From assembly GCA_025642065.1 (NCBI GenBank), contig JAODUP010000190.1, positions 62,001-126,000 on the forward strand: a DNA stretch of 64,000 bases, written 5' to 3'. Within the stretch, counting starts at the first letter, position 1, and the number at the start of each line of letters is the position of its first letter. A program made the position numbers and the translations under genes. The notes beneath the pieces were generated by a model. That model searched no databases, was not told the DNA's origin, and was given only the letters and a program-made list of their open reading frames with translations. This DNA comes from Paralvinella palmiformis. Taxonomy: Eukaryota > Annelida > Polychaeta > Terebellida > Alvinellidae. Shown piece after piece: positions 12,432 through 25,386 of the stretch.

Positions 12432-13495
12432 CTAGAAATATTAAAATTTGTTTATTACTGAATTCCGTAGGTTTCGGTAGTTTGCTTGCTTGTTGGTAAT
12501 ATATTAGCATCAGGGACATCTGTGTAGCTTAATCTGCAACTAAACATAAACGCACACACAGAGAGACCCCCCTACACACACACTTACACACACACACATG
12601 TATATACCCACTCTCTCTGTTTGTCTTTCTCACTCTCTCTTTCTCTCTCTCGACTTGTAAAATACACCATTTTGTTTAATTCAGCGATAAAATAGTACAA
12701 GAATAATATAACAACATCTGCTACAGCATGACTGTAAAACATTAACAACAATTGAGTTAAAGGACTATTTCCCATTATGATAACCAAATAGCCAGTCTAG
12801 TTTACCCTTACTGACTGCCTAACTGTATTTGGCATGTGGTTAATTACTACTTGTATAGACTGCAGATAATCTAATAGTCTAAGAATAACCCTCTATCCAA
12901 TGTTGACACATATATGTATTGTGATGTTGTATTTCCCAGGTGATATATCATGGTGTGAAAATATGACTTTATTTCCCTTGGGGACATAAAGGAAGACTGA
13001 ATTTAATTTGAAGCAGTATTACACTTTCTCATGATCACGCTGATACATACTTGCATGTTGGCTTATATTATAGAAATATGTTTTATACAATTTTGGAATT
13101 ATTCACACTAAATTGCTCAATCATCTATGCAAGAGCAACGTGTTTCAGCTGGTATTTTTCTATAGGATTCTCAGAGCCAGACTTGAATTAGAGTATTAAA
13201 TATTCAGATAGACAATATTCATATGTGTGCAGATGAACGATAAATTACATTTTGCTGTAATCCCAGTGTTCATGTAAAAATTGCATATCTGTCAAATATA
13301 AAATGGAAAATATTCTTGTGCGCAGAAGAACGATAAATGACAGTTTGCTATATTGCCAATGTTTATGTAAAAATCTAAGTGTGTTAATAAAAATTAATAT
13401 ATGTGAAATGTGTTTGAATCTCTTGAGTAAAGAAACTGTTTCATAAATGTATTTAATGACATGCACTAGGACTAGCACAATTGGCTTATAATGAA

Positions 13496-13554
<59 letters not shown>

Positions 13555-15170
13555 TATAGTTAATCTGTATAATAAGATAAAACGTATATTACTTGAAATA
13601 TTCAAGTAATACATCTATTGCTAACTGAGATTTAATAGAGATAATATTAATACAAAAAGATGGAAAAGATGGATAAACAGGATGCTGAACAATTATGATC
13701 TGACAGCTACTTGTTACACAGGATTTAAAAAACTTATATTACAAATTGTAAAACACCGGTTGTATGATTAGGTTGTCGTACTTTCATGGATTCCTGTGCT
13801 TTCTTGATTACTGTGCATCAAATAGATTAATTGCGATCCGGATCATTTGAAACCTCTCGATGATAAATTATCATATGATGGCTGTTCCCAGACGGCCTTG
13901 GTACCAGCGACAGTCTGACCCGGACTACGTTACCTATAAATTATTACCACGGTACTCACTGGGTGTGCGAAAATATCCATTTTAGTGATGATTACATCTT
14001 TAGACTTCGAACGTGCAACAGCTCAACACGAAATTCGCGAAATTCTAAAACATACAGTGACTGGGACTTGCTAGCATGGCAGATAACCTGGTTGGATAAT
14101 CTAAGCAACTATGCACGAATTATAATCGTCGCGTAGTTATTTATGTAGTCACGCTTCCGCCTTTGATTAATAAACAGCTAGGTGTTGTTACAAAACAAAG
14201 TGGTCAATCAAACACCTAAATATCATTGGCCAAAATTGTCGCCCTTTAAATCAGCGACATTGGGATCTGTGACTTTACACGTTGTGTCGAAGTCGCTAAC
14301 AATGAATAAATACATTTGTCTTAGCATTTACTATTCAATTTCTGAAACATGTGATAAAAACATCCTTTTACCAATCGTGAGATCATGGAGGTCACAATAT
14401 ATTTCATGTATTGAGAATATGTCTATTACAGTTCCCAAATTGATGATTTATTTTCAATAACATGTAATATTTTCGGGCAAATAATCATATAAAAATAATT
14501 CTACATTATATTTAATAAAAATGAAACTGCTACAAGAACTTGTAGATTGAGTAGTTCTGTGAATCCTTCCAAAATGTAAATTTACAAACAATTAGTAAAT
14601 CACACTTCTTGTTACATGCTACCACATGGTTGGACCCGCAAACCACAATAGATGTGAACTGCGCATGTGTCCCGGAAATTGTCTGTTGATTGGTATACCT
14701 ATAAATGCCTAACGCTTTGTAATCTCCATGACTTAAAGGGGAAATAAAAAATCTGTCAAATGTAATTATAGAATAAATTCATTTACAATATTCCACTGCT
14801 ATTTAATCATCGTGATCGTATATATCCAAGCCCGATAACCATTTGATCAGTATCGGAGCAACCATATTGGAATTCCTGATAAATTAATTCAATGGATTGG
14901 TTCCAAATACCTAAGAATTCATCTATTCCTGATATACAGTCTAATATTGGTTGGTTTACATAGCCCTCCCTCGTAATTTTACCTGCATAAATTCATTATT
15001 ATGGCACATGAGATAAATACATTATCATACTGACAACAGGTATTATATGGGCGATCTAGAACGTGATATAGACACTAATGATCCATATTTCATTGGCATA
15101 AATCCTGTATAGCATGATGCATTCAAGTCACATAATATGTGACACATACTCGTCGGTGTTCCTCTGTCAA
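12432..15170. other. AT-rich intergenic or intronic sequence upstream of the aminopeptidase exons
   Basis: I searched the minus strand for the GAMEN and HExxH exons and found neither. The interval contains CA and CT runs at 12551-12652, an (AT)n tract at 13498-13553, and near-repeats at 13229-13380 (two CAGATGAACGATAAATTACA-like words). Confidence 0.4.
13498..13553. repeat. (AT)n microsatellite
   Basis: About 55 bp of nearly pure AT dinucleotides. Confidence 0.95.
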
Positions 15171-15179
15171 ACATAGACA

Positions 15180-16130
15180 ACAACAGCACTAACGCCTATA
15201 GATTTATCTGCAGCTATTGACACCATTGATTATTCTGTTCTTCTAGATCGCCTCTCTGATTGGTGTGTCATCACAGGCACAGCACCTACCTCGATCCGTT
15301 CATTCTGAATAAATAGGTTTCAATCAATACAAACACGAAAATTTTATTCACAGCCACAAATTAGACCATCATTTATATGCAGATGAAACCCAAGTATACA
15401 TATCTTTATCTACAGCAGACACTCATCTTTTCCTTAAACAACTTGGTGACTGTCTCAGTGATATTTCTGACTGGATGACAAATAATAAACATAGGCTCAA
15501 TGCCAACAAAACAGATTTCATCATTATAGGTACGTCCAGACAATGCAGCAAACTTACTCATTTCTTCCCTACAAACATCCTTAGTCATAGCATCACACCA
15601 TCAGACACCGTACGTAATCCTAGTGTTACATTTAATAGCGATTTTAATTTCAGAAAACATGTTTCTCTGACATGTCACTGCTGCTTCTATCTTATTCGTG
15701 ACCTTCGCCGTATTCAACTCTCTTCTTTATAACATTGCATCTAAGGATATTCTAAAAGGTCAGTGTGTTCAGAACTGCTTAGCTAGGGCTGTCACATGGC
15801 CTCTTCGGTGTTCCCATTCTGTCCCACTTCTGAAATCTCTTCATTGGCTCCCTGTTCAATCTCACATCATTTTCAAACTTTTCAGTTGTTGTCCCTACTG
15901 TTTATAATTCACCCTCTGAACAAGTTAAGTAATCAAACAGCATAGTTTCTTTCCGTCACCATTTGAAAACTCACCTTATCAGACTCGCCTATCCTTCCTA
16001 AATTTCCTTTCCATCTGATCATTGTTGGTGAACTTTGCATCGTTTGCCCAACCCCTGTACTAGGTGCGCTACTGAGATCAATTCTTTTCGAGGATATTGG
16101 CGCTATAGAAGTTGTATAATTATTTTTATT
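15180..16130 (+). pseudogene. LINE reverse transcriptase remnant
   Basis: Plus-strand frames carry AAIDTIDYSVLLDRLSDW near 15210, a YADETQVYISLS box near 15375 (the second catalytic Asp of YADD is Glu), DWMTNNKHRLNANKTDF near 15470, RDLRRIQ near 15700 and the NCLARAVTWP/LLKSLHWLP blocks near 15775-15850. It ends with SIVSFRHHLKTHL near 15960. Stops and shifts break the frame. It is the same family as 6396-7000. Confidence 0.8.
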
Positions 16131-16780
16131 ATAGGGAATGATTCGGTTATCAATAATGCTATTGTCTTTGTAAATAACTAGAACAAAACTGATGTACAGA
16201 TTGGTGTGTGTGTGTGTTATCAGTACAGAGTAAGGACAACAAATCATGAAAGGTTTTGTTATAGAAAGACTCTTCCTAATGTATACAAATAAACTACTGG
16301 CAATGGTATGTGCATAATAAACAATGCTATTTTGGCAATATCGTGATAAGACACCTCTCTATAGCTATAATAACTAATTCTTTATTCAGGTGTCATTCGA
16401 AACATACTATTTTCAATCAGCCTTTTCTTGCCTTTATGTTTTATGCTACGAGTTACCACGTTTGTTTGCCTGGTCTAAATAGTAAAGCCCATTTTATCTG
16501 TTGTTTAGTAAAAACCAACCAACCACACCAATGTATTACTCTTCGCTAAATCAATAACGATCACTAGCTGATTAGGCGCGAATTTAAATCTACTAAACAC
16601 TAAACATGGAGTTATCAGCCGAAATCCATTATTTGTGGTGACACGTAGGTTATTTATCAACATGTAAAATATATAACCCGCATTGTTGTTAATACTAAAT
16701 TTATTATTATATTGCTCACATATTCATGAAGCAGTATAATATGTAGAATAATATACATGGAATTGTATCATTTCGAGTTT
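16131..16780. other. AT-rich spacer between two LINE remnants
   Basis: No gene or repeat recognised apart from a short TG run near 16203. Confidence 0.4.
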
Positions 16781-16787
16781 AAAAAAT

Positions 16788-19450
16788 GTGAGTGAGGTAT
16801 TTCGTGTTGACAGAGACCCCCGCATCGTACTCCCTGGATATCACAATATTATAACGCGCTGTAGAAATGAGGATGGTAGAGGTGGCGTGGGTCTATTTAT
16901 AAAAGACTCGATTAATTTTAAAGTTAGGGAAGACTTGAGCGTATTCATTCCACATGTTTATGAATCCCTGTTTGTCGAAGTGGAAAATGAATCTCATAAG
17001 AAAATAATCGCTGGTGTCATTTATAGATCCAACACTCTACCATCTGCCGATGTTGATGTATTTACATCTACACTGTTTGATATTATGGAAATTATCAATA
17101 CTGAGGGTAAATCAAGCCTGATTCTTGGTGATGTTAATATTTGCTTAAAATTGGAATAAAAAACAAGGGACTATGTTGATGGTATTCTATCTCGAGGTTT
17201 TTTGCCAGTTATTCACAACCCAACCAAAGTGACCCACACGTCGGCTACCCTGATTGATCATATCTATTCTAATCTGATCTGCAAAGACACACTATCAGGA
17301 ATTATCTTAACTGATGTGGTGGATCACTTCGGTACATTCTATATTGTAAATGATTCAAACAGAAATACCGATAAACCTACATTCTTACAAAACGGAAATT
17401 TACTGAAACCAACATGAAAAAAATTTAAACAATTGCTATGTGATAGGGTTTTTTCTGAAATAATAAATTATGATTGTCCTAACTCCGCTTATGATAAAAT
17501 TCGTGTCAATCTATAAAACTATATTCAACGAAACATTTCCTTTGCTTAAAACACGATTCAATAAAAATACATGAAACGTGACCCATGGGTCTCAACCGGA
17601 TTATTGGCATCTGCCAGACATAAGGAAAATTAAAAAGGAAAAAAAGTAAACCAACTGACGAAAACAATTTAAAAGCTATAAAAATTACTTGAATTTACAC
17701 AATAAAGTCAAAACGCGAGCTAAAAAGAAATATTACTTCCCCTCTCCTGGGAAATTTAAAAAAAAACAATATGAAAAACACGTGGTCAGTACTAAAACAA
17801 GCAATAGGTAAACAAAACGACAAAAATAACTGGCCCCCGACTTTCAAAATAGAAAAAACCAAATATATTTCAAGGGGAAACTGAAATAACAAATAACTTC
17901 AATAAGTATTTTTCAACAATTGGTAAAACCACCCCTGAAAATGTCCCTAAAACGTACAAAAAATTTTAAAATTTTTTGAAAACACCTCAAATAAACAGTA
18001 TATTTTTTGGGAAAATATAGAACCAGATCAAGTCCTCCAAAAACACAAACAATCACCTAAACTTAGTAAGGTCATGATGAAATATTCTCCAAACTACCCC
18101 GGAATCTATTGAAAACATTAAATATCCATTGAAAACATTATAAATAGATCAATAATTACCGGTATTGTTCCCAATCAACTGAAAATAGCTAAGGTAATTC
18201 CAATACACAAAACAACTAACCCACTGAATTAAAAAACTATAGACCCATCTGCCTTCTCCCAGCTTTTTCGAAAATATTTGAAAGGATAATGTATAACAAG
18301 GTAATGAGCTTCCTCAAAAAATAATAATATTCTTTACAAAATCAGTATGGTTTTTGTGAGAAACACTCAAAATTCACCCAATTATACATTTATTAAATCA
18401 ATGTGCAATAGCTAATAATTCGACTCCCAAACCCAATTTTCCTTATCTATTTTCTGCGACCTCTCAAAAGCATTTGATGTTATAAAGACAGATACATTAT
18501 TAAATAAATTAAATTACTACGGTATTAGCGGAGTCGCCAACAAATGGTTTGCTAGCTATCTTGTGAATAGGAAACAATATGTTCAAATCGGTAAAACGAA
18601 GTCAGATATTGAATTCATGAACTGTGGGGTATCACAAGGATCTATCCTAGGTCCTTTACTATACCTTATATATGTTAATGATATATCAAAATCCACAAAT
18701 GCACACATATTATCTTTTGCAGACGACACTTCTTTAATCATTAGTGATACTGATATTTCCACCTTATATCAAAGGGCAAATGTAGAAATGAATAACTTAT
18801 TTGAATGGTTTTGTGCAAATGGTCTCTCGCTAAATAAAAACAAAACAAAATATATGGTTTTCAAAGGTGGTACAAAAAATTTTGATTTTAACATCTTGGA
18901 CATTTCAGTTGGTGGTACTCATTTAGAGCAAATTGGTTCTCAATTCCAAGAGAAAACCACAAAATTTCTTGGTGTCTTTCTGGACGAGACACTTTCATGG
19001 AAAATTCCTACCAAAATATAGTCTGAAAACTTTATACCTGGCTCTCATACAACCATATATCTCATATGGTTTACTAATTTGGGGGAACGCCAATTCATCA
19101 ATCCTTCAGAAAACTGTGTCTTTGCAGAAAAGAGCTATTCGTATTATTAATAATGCGGGTTATAAAAATCATACCGATCCCTTATTCAAAAATTGTGAAA
19201 TCTTAAAATTAAGTGACATGTATCAATACCACGTATGTTTGTTCATGGACGACTTTATTAACAAGAGACTTCCTATATCCTTCGATGGCCTATTCCGTCT
19301 AAATTCTGAGGTACAGGGAAAAAACGCGTGACCAAAGGGAATCTAGTCATATGCATGTACCTCGATGTAACTCTGCACTAACCCGTAAGTTGCCGTTAGT
19401 CAATTTTCCCATTATATGGAACAATTGGAATAGTATCCTTTCCCTTGTAA
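16788..19450 (+). pseudogene. Near full-length LINE with endonuclease and reverse transcriptase
   Basis: The 5' part, 16788-17414, encodes an AP-type endonuclease: GGVGLFIKDSINF, VIYRSN, ILGDVN and LIDHIYSN are visible. After a decayed linker (17415-18450) the reverse transcriptase continues with FCDLSKAFD near 18460, CGVSQGSILGPLLYLIYVND near 18630 and an intact catalytic FADDTSL near 18715. Near 19015 the frame shifts from the 18563-19021 frame to the 18933-19331 frame, and about 20 residues of the usual thumb region are missing. The thumb then continues with LYLALIQPYISYGL. A poly(A)-rich tail lies near 19455-19480. It could once copy RNA into DNA at a nicked target. It is now inactive because of stops and shifts. 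Confidence 0.85.
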
Positions 19451-20170
19451 TTTTAAAATAAAAAAATAAAAAACCCCGAAAAGTTACATCTTAGCTACTT
19501 ACTCAGCATCTGAAAATGCAACAACCCTTATTGTTGTCAATGCACACATGTCTAGGTAATTATATGATTCCTTGGTACCTGGTCCACATACTTCCAATAC
19601 ACACACGACCAGACTTGCAAATACACAAACGGCGTTTCATCGAGCTGACTATTATTAGCTATGATTGTTCGGGGCCAATGGGAAGACAGCTTCGGCTACA
19701 TTGGTCCCCCAATTTCTTTATACGTAATATACTTGTAAAATTGCATTATGTATACGTTATTTGATATTGAAATTGGAAGTAAATACTACTACTACTACTA
19801 CTACTATAAAAGTAACTATTTACACACGTATACCTGGTAAGCTGTCACATTTTCAAAGACTTAAAAGAGCTTAACTGAATAACCAGGTTACCGTCACATT
19901 AAGTTCCTGATGTGTGACTGTCACATCTACACTATGCATAATAATAATAAAAATAACACAAATAAAGTATTAACCCCCAATTTACTTCCCAATAATAGTA
20001 ATATCATCGACTTTAATGAAGCATATGTTGTGATTATTAACTAGCCCTTACTCACAACCAACAATTAAGAACATATATATACATGTAATAATACCTGGAC
20101 ATTGTGCTCACCTTTCTAATTATATCATCTATGGCTGCATACAACTAACACATAACGTAAAATAACGTCA
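19451..20170. other. LINE tail and AT-rich spacer
   Basis: It holds the A-rich LINE 3' end and a (CTA)n run at 19786-19805. The frame at 19516-19764 is unassigned. Confidence 0.4.
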
Positions 20171-20225
20171 AGCTAGTGTTAGTATTTGGCTACGGTATAT
20201 TATAACGTTATTATAACGTTATACT
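20150..20225. repeat. ATAACGTTAT-rich short repeat
   Basis: It contains two ATTATAACGTTAT-type palindromic words next to GGCTACGGTATATTATAACG. A related piece with GGTTACGGTATAATATAACG lies near 50920, and a larger ATAACGT cluster lies at 36000-36225. Confidence 0.5.
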
Positions 20226-20259
20226 GACGTGGGTTATTATTATTATTATATCACACCAT

Positions 20260-20590
20260 TTCTTCAAAAACTACATTGACTACCTGTTAGACATTTCTAG
20301 ATTTTATTAATAACTCATAAATCTATTAATGATATGGCACCTGAATACCTGTGTGAACTGGTGTCCATTAGAAAGTCATCCCGAAAACTCAGGTCATCCG
20401 GTCAGCTACTATTGCAGTTACCTGTGGCTCGGCTCAAGTCATATGGTGATTATGCATTTAATGTTGCAGCCACCAATTTATAGAATAGATTGCCGGCAGA
20501 TATTATAAATGCGTCTTCTCTTGAAAATTTTAAATCCATTATAAAACACGCCTTTTAAATGTTGCTTTCACAGATAAATAATAGTTATCT
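20260..20590 (+). pseudogene. LINE 3' end fragment
   Basis: The plus strand reads ILLITHKSINDMAPEYLCEL, then RKLRSSGQ, RLKSYGDYAF and RLPADIINASSLENFKSIIK. This is the typical C-terminus of CR1/L2-like LINE proteins. One internal stop (NL*NRLP) is present near 20480. Confidence 0.75.
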
Positions 20591-20647
20591 TTTATTTGGG
20601 GTATTATTATTATATTATATATTATTTATACAGCGCCTTTGAATGGG

Positions 20648-20860
20648 TCCTGCCAGGATGATGATGTCTGATGTTTTACGGCCACTTTTGTGCACAAGGT
20701 AGGCTAAATGGGCCGAGCAACCTCCAAAGATAATGAGGCGAACTTAAAGACGAAACAGCCTTCAGATATGCCCACGCCGAGATTTGAACACGGGTGGTAG
20801 TGATCTATAGTCCAACACGCTACCGCTAGACCACGGAGGCGCCCACGAATCCTGCCAGGA
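20648..20860 (-). repeat. tRNA-derived SINE, copy 3, with 11-bp target duplication
   Basis: The body runs 20659-20849 on the minus strand. The tRNA-like head is at the high-coordinate end (complement of GGCGCCTCCGTGGTCTAGCG). It is bounded by a perfect direct repeat, TCCTGCCAGGA, at 20648-20658 and 20850-20860, the mark of target-primed insertion. Confidence 0.9.
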
Positions 20861-21034
20861 AGGGCGTTTTATTAAATATACAGAAACCCGATCTCCCACA
20901 ATTTCAACGAAACCTAAGTAAAAACAAATCTAAATTAATTCTGATTGGCCGTTTTCTATAACACGCTTGGGCTTGCAACGTCAAGTGTTATAAGGCGTCT
21001 GATTCGCTGTTCGTTGCTCTGAAACGATGACAAT

Positions 21035-21745
21035 ATGGCGAAACGCGCATCTGATTCGCCGTGCGCTAGTTCTGCGAAGAAAAGAAAATGCGCTGCAAAA
21101 TATCAACCGGAATGGGCGACACAGATGGATTTTATATGCGCCAGTGACAAGGGAGCGATGTTTGCGTACTGCAAAGTGTGCAACGTGCACGTGAATGTAT
21201 CGTTCGATGGCAGTATGATGTTGTTCGCCATTCGAAGTCGGCAAGTCACGGTACTTTGAAGAACGCCACGAAGACACAGCCGCAGATGAAATCCTTCTTC
21301 GTAACTTCGAAAACGACTGACCTGTCCACCAATGTGTTAATCGCCGAGGTAATATTTGCGCAATTCGTTGGAAGAGTTCCGGGACTATCAATTGAGTCCG
21401 GATGACGATCTGCTAGCTGTTACGAGTGACAGTCGTGTCGACACGTTCTGGGCCGAGATGAGTCGCAAGAAGACATTTGTGGAGGCAGTGAGGTTTCCAC
21501 TGCTCACACGTGTGATGACGACGCTGTCAGTGATTACACATAGCAACGCTGACGGTGAACGTGTGTTCTCAATGGTCCGAAAGATCGACAAGGACTCGCG
21601 TTCGCGGCTCGGCAATGACACCCTCTGTGCGCTGCTGTCTTGCAAGATCAACACAGACGATCCTGGCTATGCGTTTGTCCCAGACAAGGATTTTTGTAAG
21701 GCAGCCAAGGTAGCGACATGGAACTATGTACGGGAACACCAGTGA
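21035..21745 (+). pseudogene. hAT transposase gene with its catalytic core deleted
   Basis: The N-terminus at 21035-21259 has a lysine/arginine-rich start and the first half of a BED-type zinc finger (YCKVC). A shifted frame supplies the second half (DVVRHSKSASH) near 21215-21250 and then EVIFAQF near 21345. From about 21360 a third frame encodes the hAT C-terminal dimerisation domain (EEFRDYQ, FWAEM, SNADGERVFSMV) and ends at the stop 21743-21745. The several hundred residues that normally lie between, including the DDE active site, are missing. An AATAAA-like signal follows at 21832. The stretch is notably more GC-rich than its surroundings, as expected for a later arrival. Confidence 0.85.
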
Positions 21746-22590
21746 AGAAGTGTGTCTGTTTTGGGCGACATGAACGTTTTTCTTTTCTGATTTCTTTTCT
21801 GTTAATCAATTTCATGTAAACTGTTGAGCAATAATAAAATTTGGTGTTCACTGTCATGGAAAGTATTGTGTTACCTTAGACCACCTGATATATGTATAAA
21901 TCCCTTATTTACGAGAACCTCCGATTTACGTATAAATCTCCCACATTGGTATTTCCAAAACTTAACATGTATGTATGTATGTATGTATATATGTATGTAT
22001 TATTATAACACGTTATATAGATTGAAATCAGACAGTTATATTGTTTGAAAATTGCAATAGGTATAAGTTGGCCCGGACACAAAAACTATATCAGCATCTA
22101 TTACAAAAGAAATGTATTTTCAGATAATCTTGGGAAAATAAGGTTAGCTTGACGTCACTGTGACGTTATTTCTAAAATATTCATTTTTCTGTTAATCATG
22201 AGTAAATTACACACTATTTGGTATCCATGATGTACACCTGTCTGATTTAATTATGTCTAACTAGAAAAACTGGCGCTTTAATAATAAATCTTCGAACGTT
22301 TAAAAATGTCACTGTAACGTTATTTGATTGATTGCTTATAGTTCGGGAAGTATCCGAGGCTGTCGCTTGTTTGGCATATTCTTCGATTATTTATAGCATT
22401 AAATATCCATGATGATGTACTAGAAAACTAATTGCAGAAAGTATAATCTATGCACAGTCGTTATGATAGGTTCTACAGATACAGATGTATAGATGGAGAT
22501 TCAATTCAATTCAACATAGAGGCTGTGCTGATTAAGCGACAGCCTGGGGATTCTCCCCGAACAACAAAACCAAAACCATCAATTCAAATT
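21746..22590. other. Spacer
   Basis: It contains a (GTAT)n run near 21970-22000 and two copies of a GTCACTGTGACGTTATTT-like word (near 22155 and 22305). No gene recognised. Confidence 0.4.
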
Positions 22591-22599
22591 GTTTATTTC

Positions 22600-24250
22600 A
22601 ACATTCATGTTAGATCATGTTAATGACAGCAAACGCACATAGAATGTTCAAAAGGAGGATGCTTTGCTATCTAATACATCACCTCTTAATATAACATTTT
22701 ATAAAAGTCATGACACATTTAAAAATAAAAGATGTTAAATAGACTTAATTATATCTTTATGAAACAACAATAAATCCATATAAGTTTATTTTGTAATGAT
22801 TAATTATCGTAGCAATAACATATTATTGTGTATCTGATATCATATATATTGTATTTGAACAGTAAATAATTTACGGACATACCTCAGCATCGGTCAGTCA
22901 AATGATGAAATGAACCTATTATTAATTATATGCTTAAAAATATAAAACATTGTGAACATTTGCATCTAATTGGTTATATAACTTAACACCCAAAATACTA
23001 ATTGGCAGTAACTTTCTTTTCGCCTTATAAAATGTTACATTATAAAAGTTACCTTTTTACAAGACACGGTACCATATGAATGTATTTATTCTATTGTTAT
23101 GATCAGTTTTTGGATATTGATAGGCTATTTTCGGCTTTATAGATTATAATCAAAGTTTTTAATTTTAAACTATCTAAAAAGTTCAAGCACCGATATTGAA
23201 CAAACAGTGGACGGGTATGATCTAAATAACTAGCTTTAGCAATATCATGGATTGCCTTCTTTTGTAATAGCATCAAAGTATGTAATTGAGACTGGTAAGT
23301 ATTTCTCCATATCTCACATGCGAAACTTAGTTAAGGAAGTATCAATGAACAGTATAACATGTATAAATGGTTGTTTTCAAGCAAGTGTTTCACTCTATAA
23401 ATAATATAAATATTCTCGAGACTTTTTTTACAAACAGCATTAATATGATTAGACCATGACAACTCTTCATCTACTAACACTCCTAGGAATTTAGTAGCTT
23501 GTATTCTACTGACTTCTAATCCATCAATCTTGAATTTACAATCATCCAGATAAGGCTTGTTAAGGAAACACATGTAATTGTTTTATTGATATTCTTTTAC
23601 CAGCATAGAATACATTGGTATCATCAGCAAAGAATATAAATATTAATTTATTTGAAATGTTTGCCAGCTCATTGATATATAGTAAAAATAAAATAGGTCC
23701 CAAGATAGAACTTTGTGGAATTTTACATAGCATCGTTCTATAATCTGAACAAATATCATAAAAAAAACATTGTTTTTTGTTAGTTAAATAATATTTTATC
23801 CAACTTGATATAATACCTCGGACACCTTAATGGCATAGTATATTAATCAAAATGGAATAATCTACTTTATCAGATGCTTTCTTCAAATCAATAAAAACAC
23901 CACTGTTTACAAAATTATTATCTAAATTGCTAGTAATATCTTTGATTAATTTCATAAGAGCTAAACCTGTAGAGTGGGCTTTTCTGAACCCATACTGACT
24001 TTTGTTCATGACATCATGCTTTTTTACATATGATACTATAGTCCGTTTTGAAATATATTTCAAGATATTTTGAAAATGGAGGCAAAATTGACACAGACCT
24101 TTAATTGAAAAATTCCTTACAATCACCATTCTTAAATAAATGCATACTTTGACAATCGATCTTCATCTCATCTGGAAATATACCAGATTCAATATTGGTG
24201 AAGGTTATTAAAGACTTAACTAAAAAATAATTGATACCATCATAACCACA
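22600..24250 (-). pseudogene. LINE reverse transcriptase remnant
   Basis: The minus strand reads KSQYGFRKAHSTGLALMKLI near 24000, FIDLKKASDKVDY near 23900, the PQSSILGPILFLLYINEL block near 23700, and a catalytic FADDTNVF box near 23610 that is still intact. FLGVLVDEELSWSNHINAV follows near 23470. Downstream, to about 22600, lies decayed thumb and 3' sequence. Many stops and frameshifts interrupt the frame. Confidence 0.82.
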
Positions 24251-24540
24251 AGATTGTTTATATTTTTAAAATTGGAAATTATTTTTAAATTTATTCGTCA
24301 ACCACATGTTCAAGAAATAAAGAAATTTGTACACTTTTACTCATAAAATCAGAGAAACTTGTATTATGTCAATATTATATTGTTTACGCAACCTCGGAAC
24401 AATATTTGTAAAGAAATTGTTAAAACCATAAGATAATGATATCTTATCCGACACCATCTGACTATGGGATATCAGTATTAAAGTGCATTTATTATTTATT
24501 TACACATTTTAATCCAATATTTGGGAGTCATTTGGTTCCA

Positions 24541-25386
24541 TAGATCTATCGAAGTGGTTATGTATCCAAGCATCGGAACCCTGTCCCTCATCGTTATAGG
24601 TCCGAGCACTCAATGCGCATGCGCCAATTATTCCACGTTGGCTCTTATTTCTGCTCAAATATGGCGGCCGAGGATGTAGTAGTTACATCTGGGTTGAAAG
24701 TGGGACATGCTTTTGATAGTTTTAAAGGGGTTCAAATAAAAATCAAAGTATTTGAAGATAGACCAGCCGTGCAGCTTTACAAATAATCAGCGCTCCCATG
24801 TGTCCTGAAAAACCTGAAAAATAAAATAAATCATGTTCCAGGTGCCGGAAATGTCGTTGAATTTCACAAAATCTGGAAATCTCCCGGAAAAAATACTGCC
24901 TTTAAAAATCCACCTAGAAGCCCGTGAATAAATAGTATACCTGTAGAAAAAAATTGGATTTTAGAAGAAAAGGGGTACCGGTATATGGTGTTGATATCCC
25001 ATATGTTAGTTTAAATTTAAATATAAGACTTTCTTTTGAATCTGATTATAATGCCTATTAATCCATTTAATCTAATATCTTTATTAAACACTAGAAACTG
25101 TAATTAAAAATATGTTCCCGTACTGACACTACTGCGAGCCGATAGAAAACTAAGTGTGATCACGAAATTGTGGAGATTTATAATAACATTAATGAACATG
25201 GTTCCGATGCTGAATGCTCGGATCTTTATCACCAACGAACAAGATTCCGAATCTCGGCTGAACTGCTGCTCGGCGTCAAACTACCGGAAACACCCAAACT
25301 TGGCGCACGCGCGTTGAGTACTCGGACCGTTATCATCAACGAACACGATTCTGATGTTCGGATACGCAACAACCGCCTAGATCTAT
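24541..25386 (+). mobile_element. MULE-like DNA element, copy 1, with 9-bp target duplications
   Basis: The element spans 24550-25377 and is flanked by the perfect direct repeat TAGATCTAT at 24541-24549 and 25378-25386. The ends form long imperfect inverted repeats of about 70 bp; both contain GTATCC, then GGTCCGAG, ACTCAA and GCGC words in that order. Long inverted ends plus a 9-bp duplication are typical of Mutator-like elements. Inside, a frame starting near 24661 (MAAEDVVVTSGLKVGHAFDS) resembles, from memory, the first exon of SWIM/FLYWCH MULE transposases and stops after about 40 residues. The element is therefore non-autonomous. The frame at 25170-25388 lies across the 3' inverted repeat and is not a gene. 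Confidence 0.8.

Noticed and set aside
20981..21391. 136-residue minus-strand frame
   Set aside because: It is antisense to the hAT BED-finger region, where high GC content creates long chance frames.
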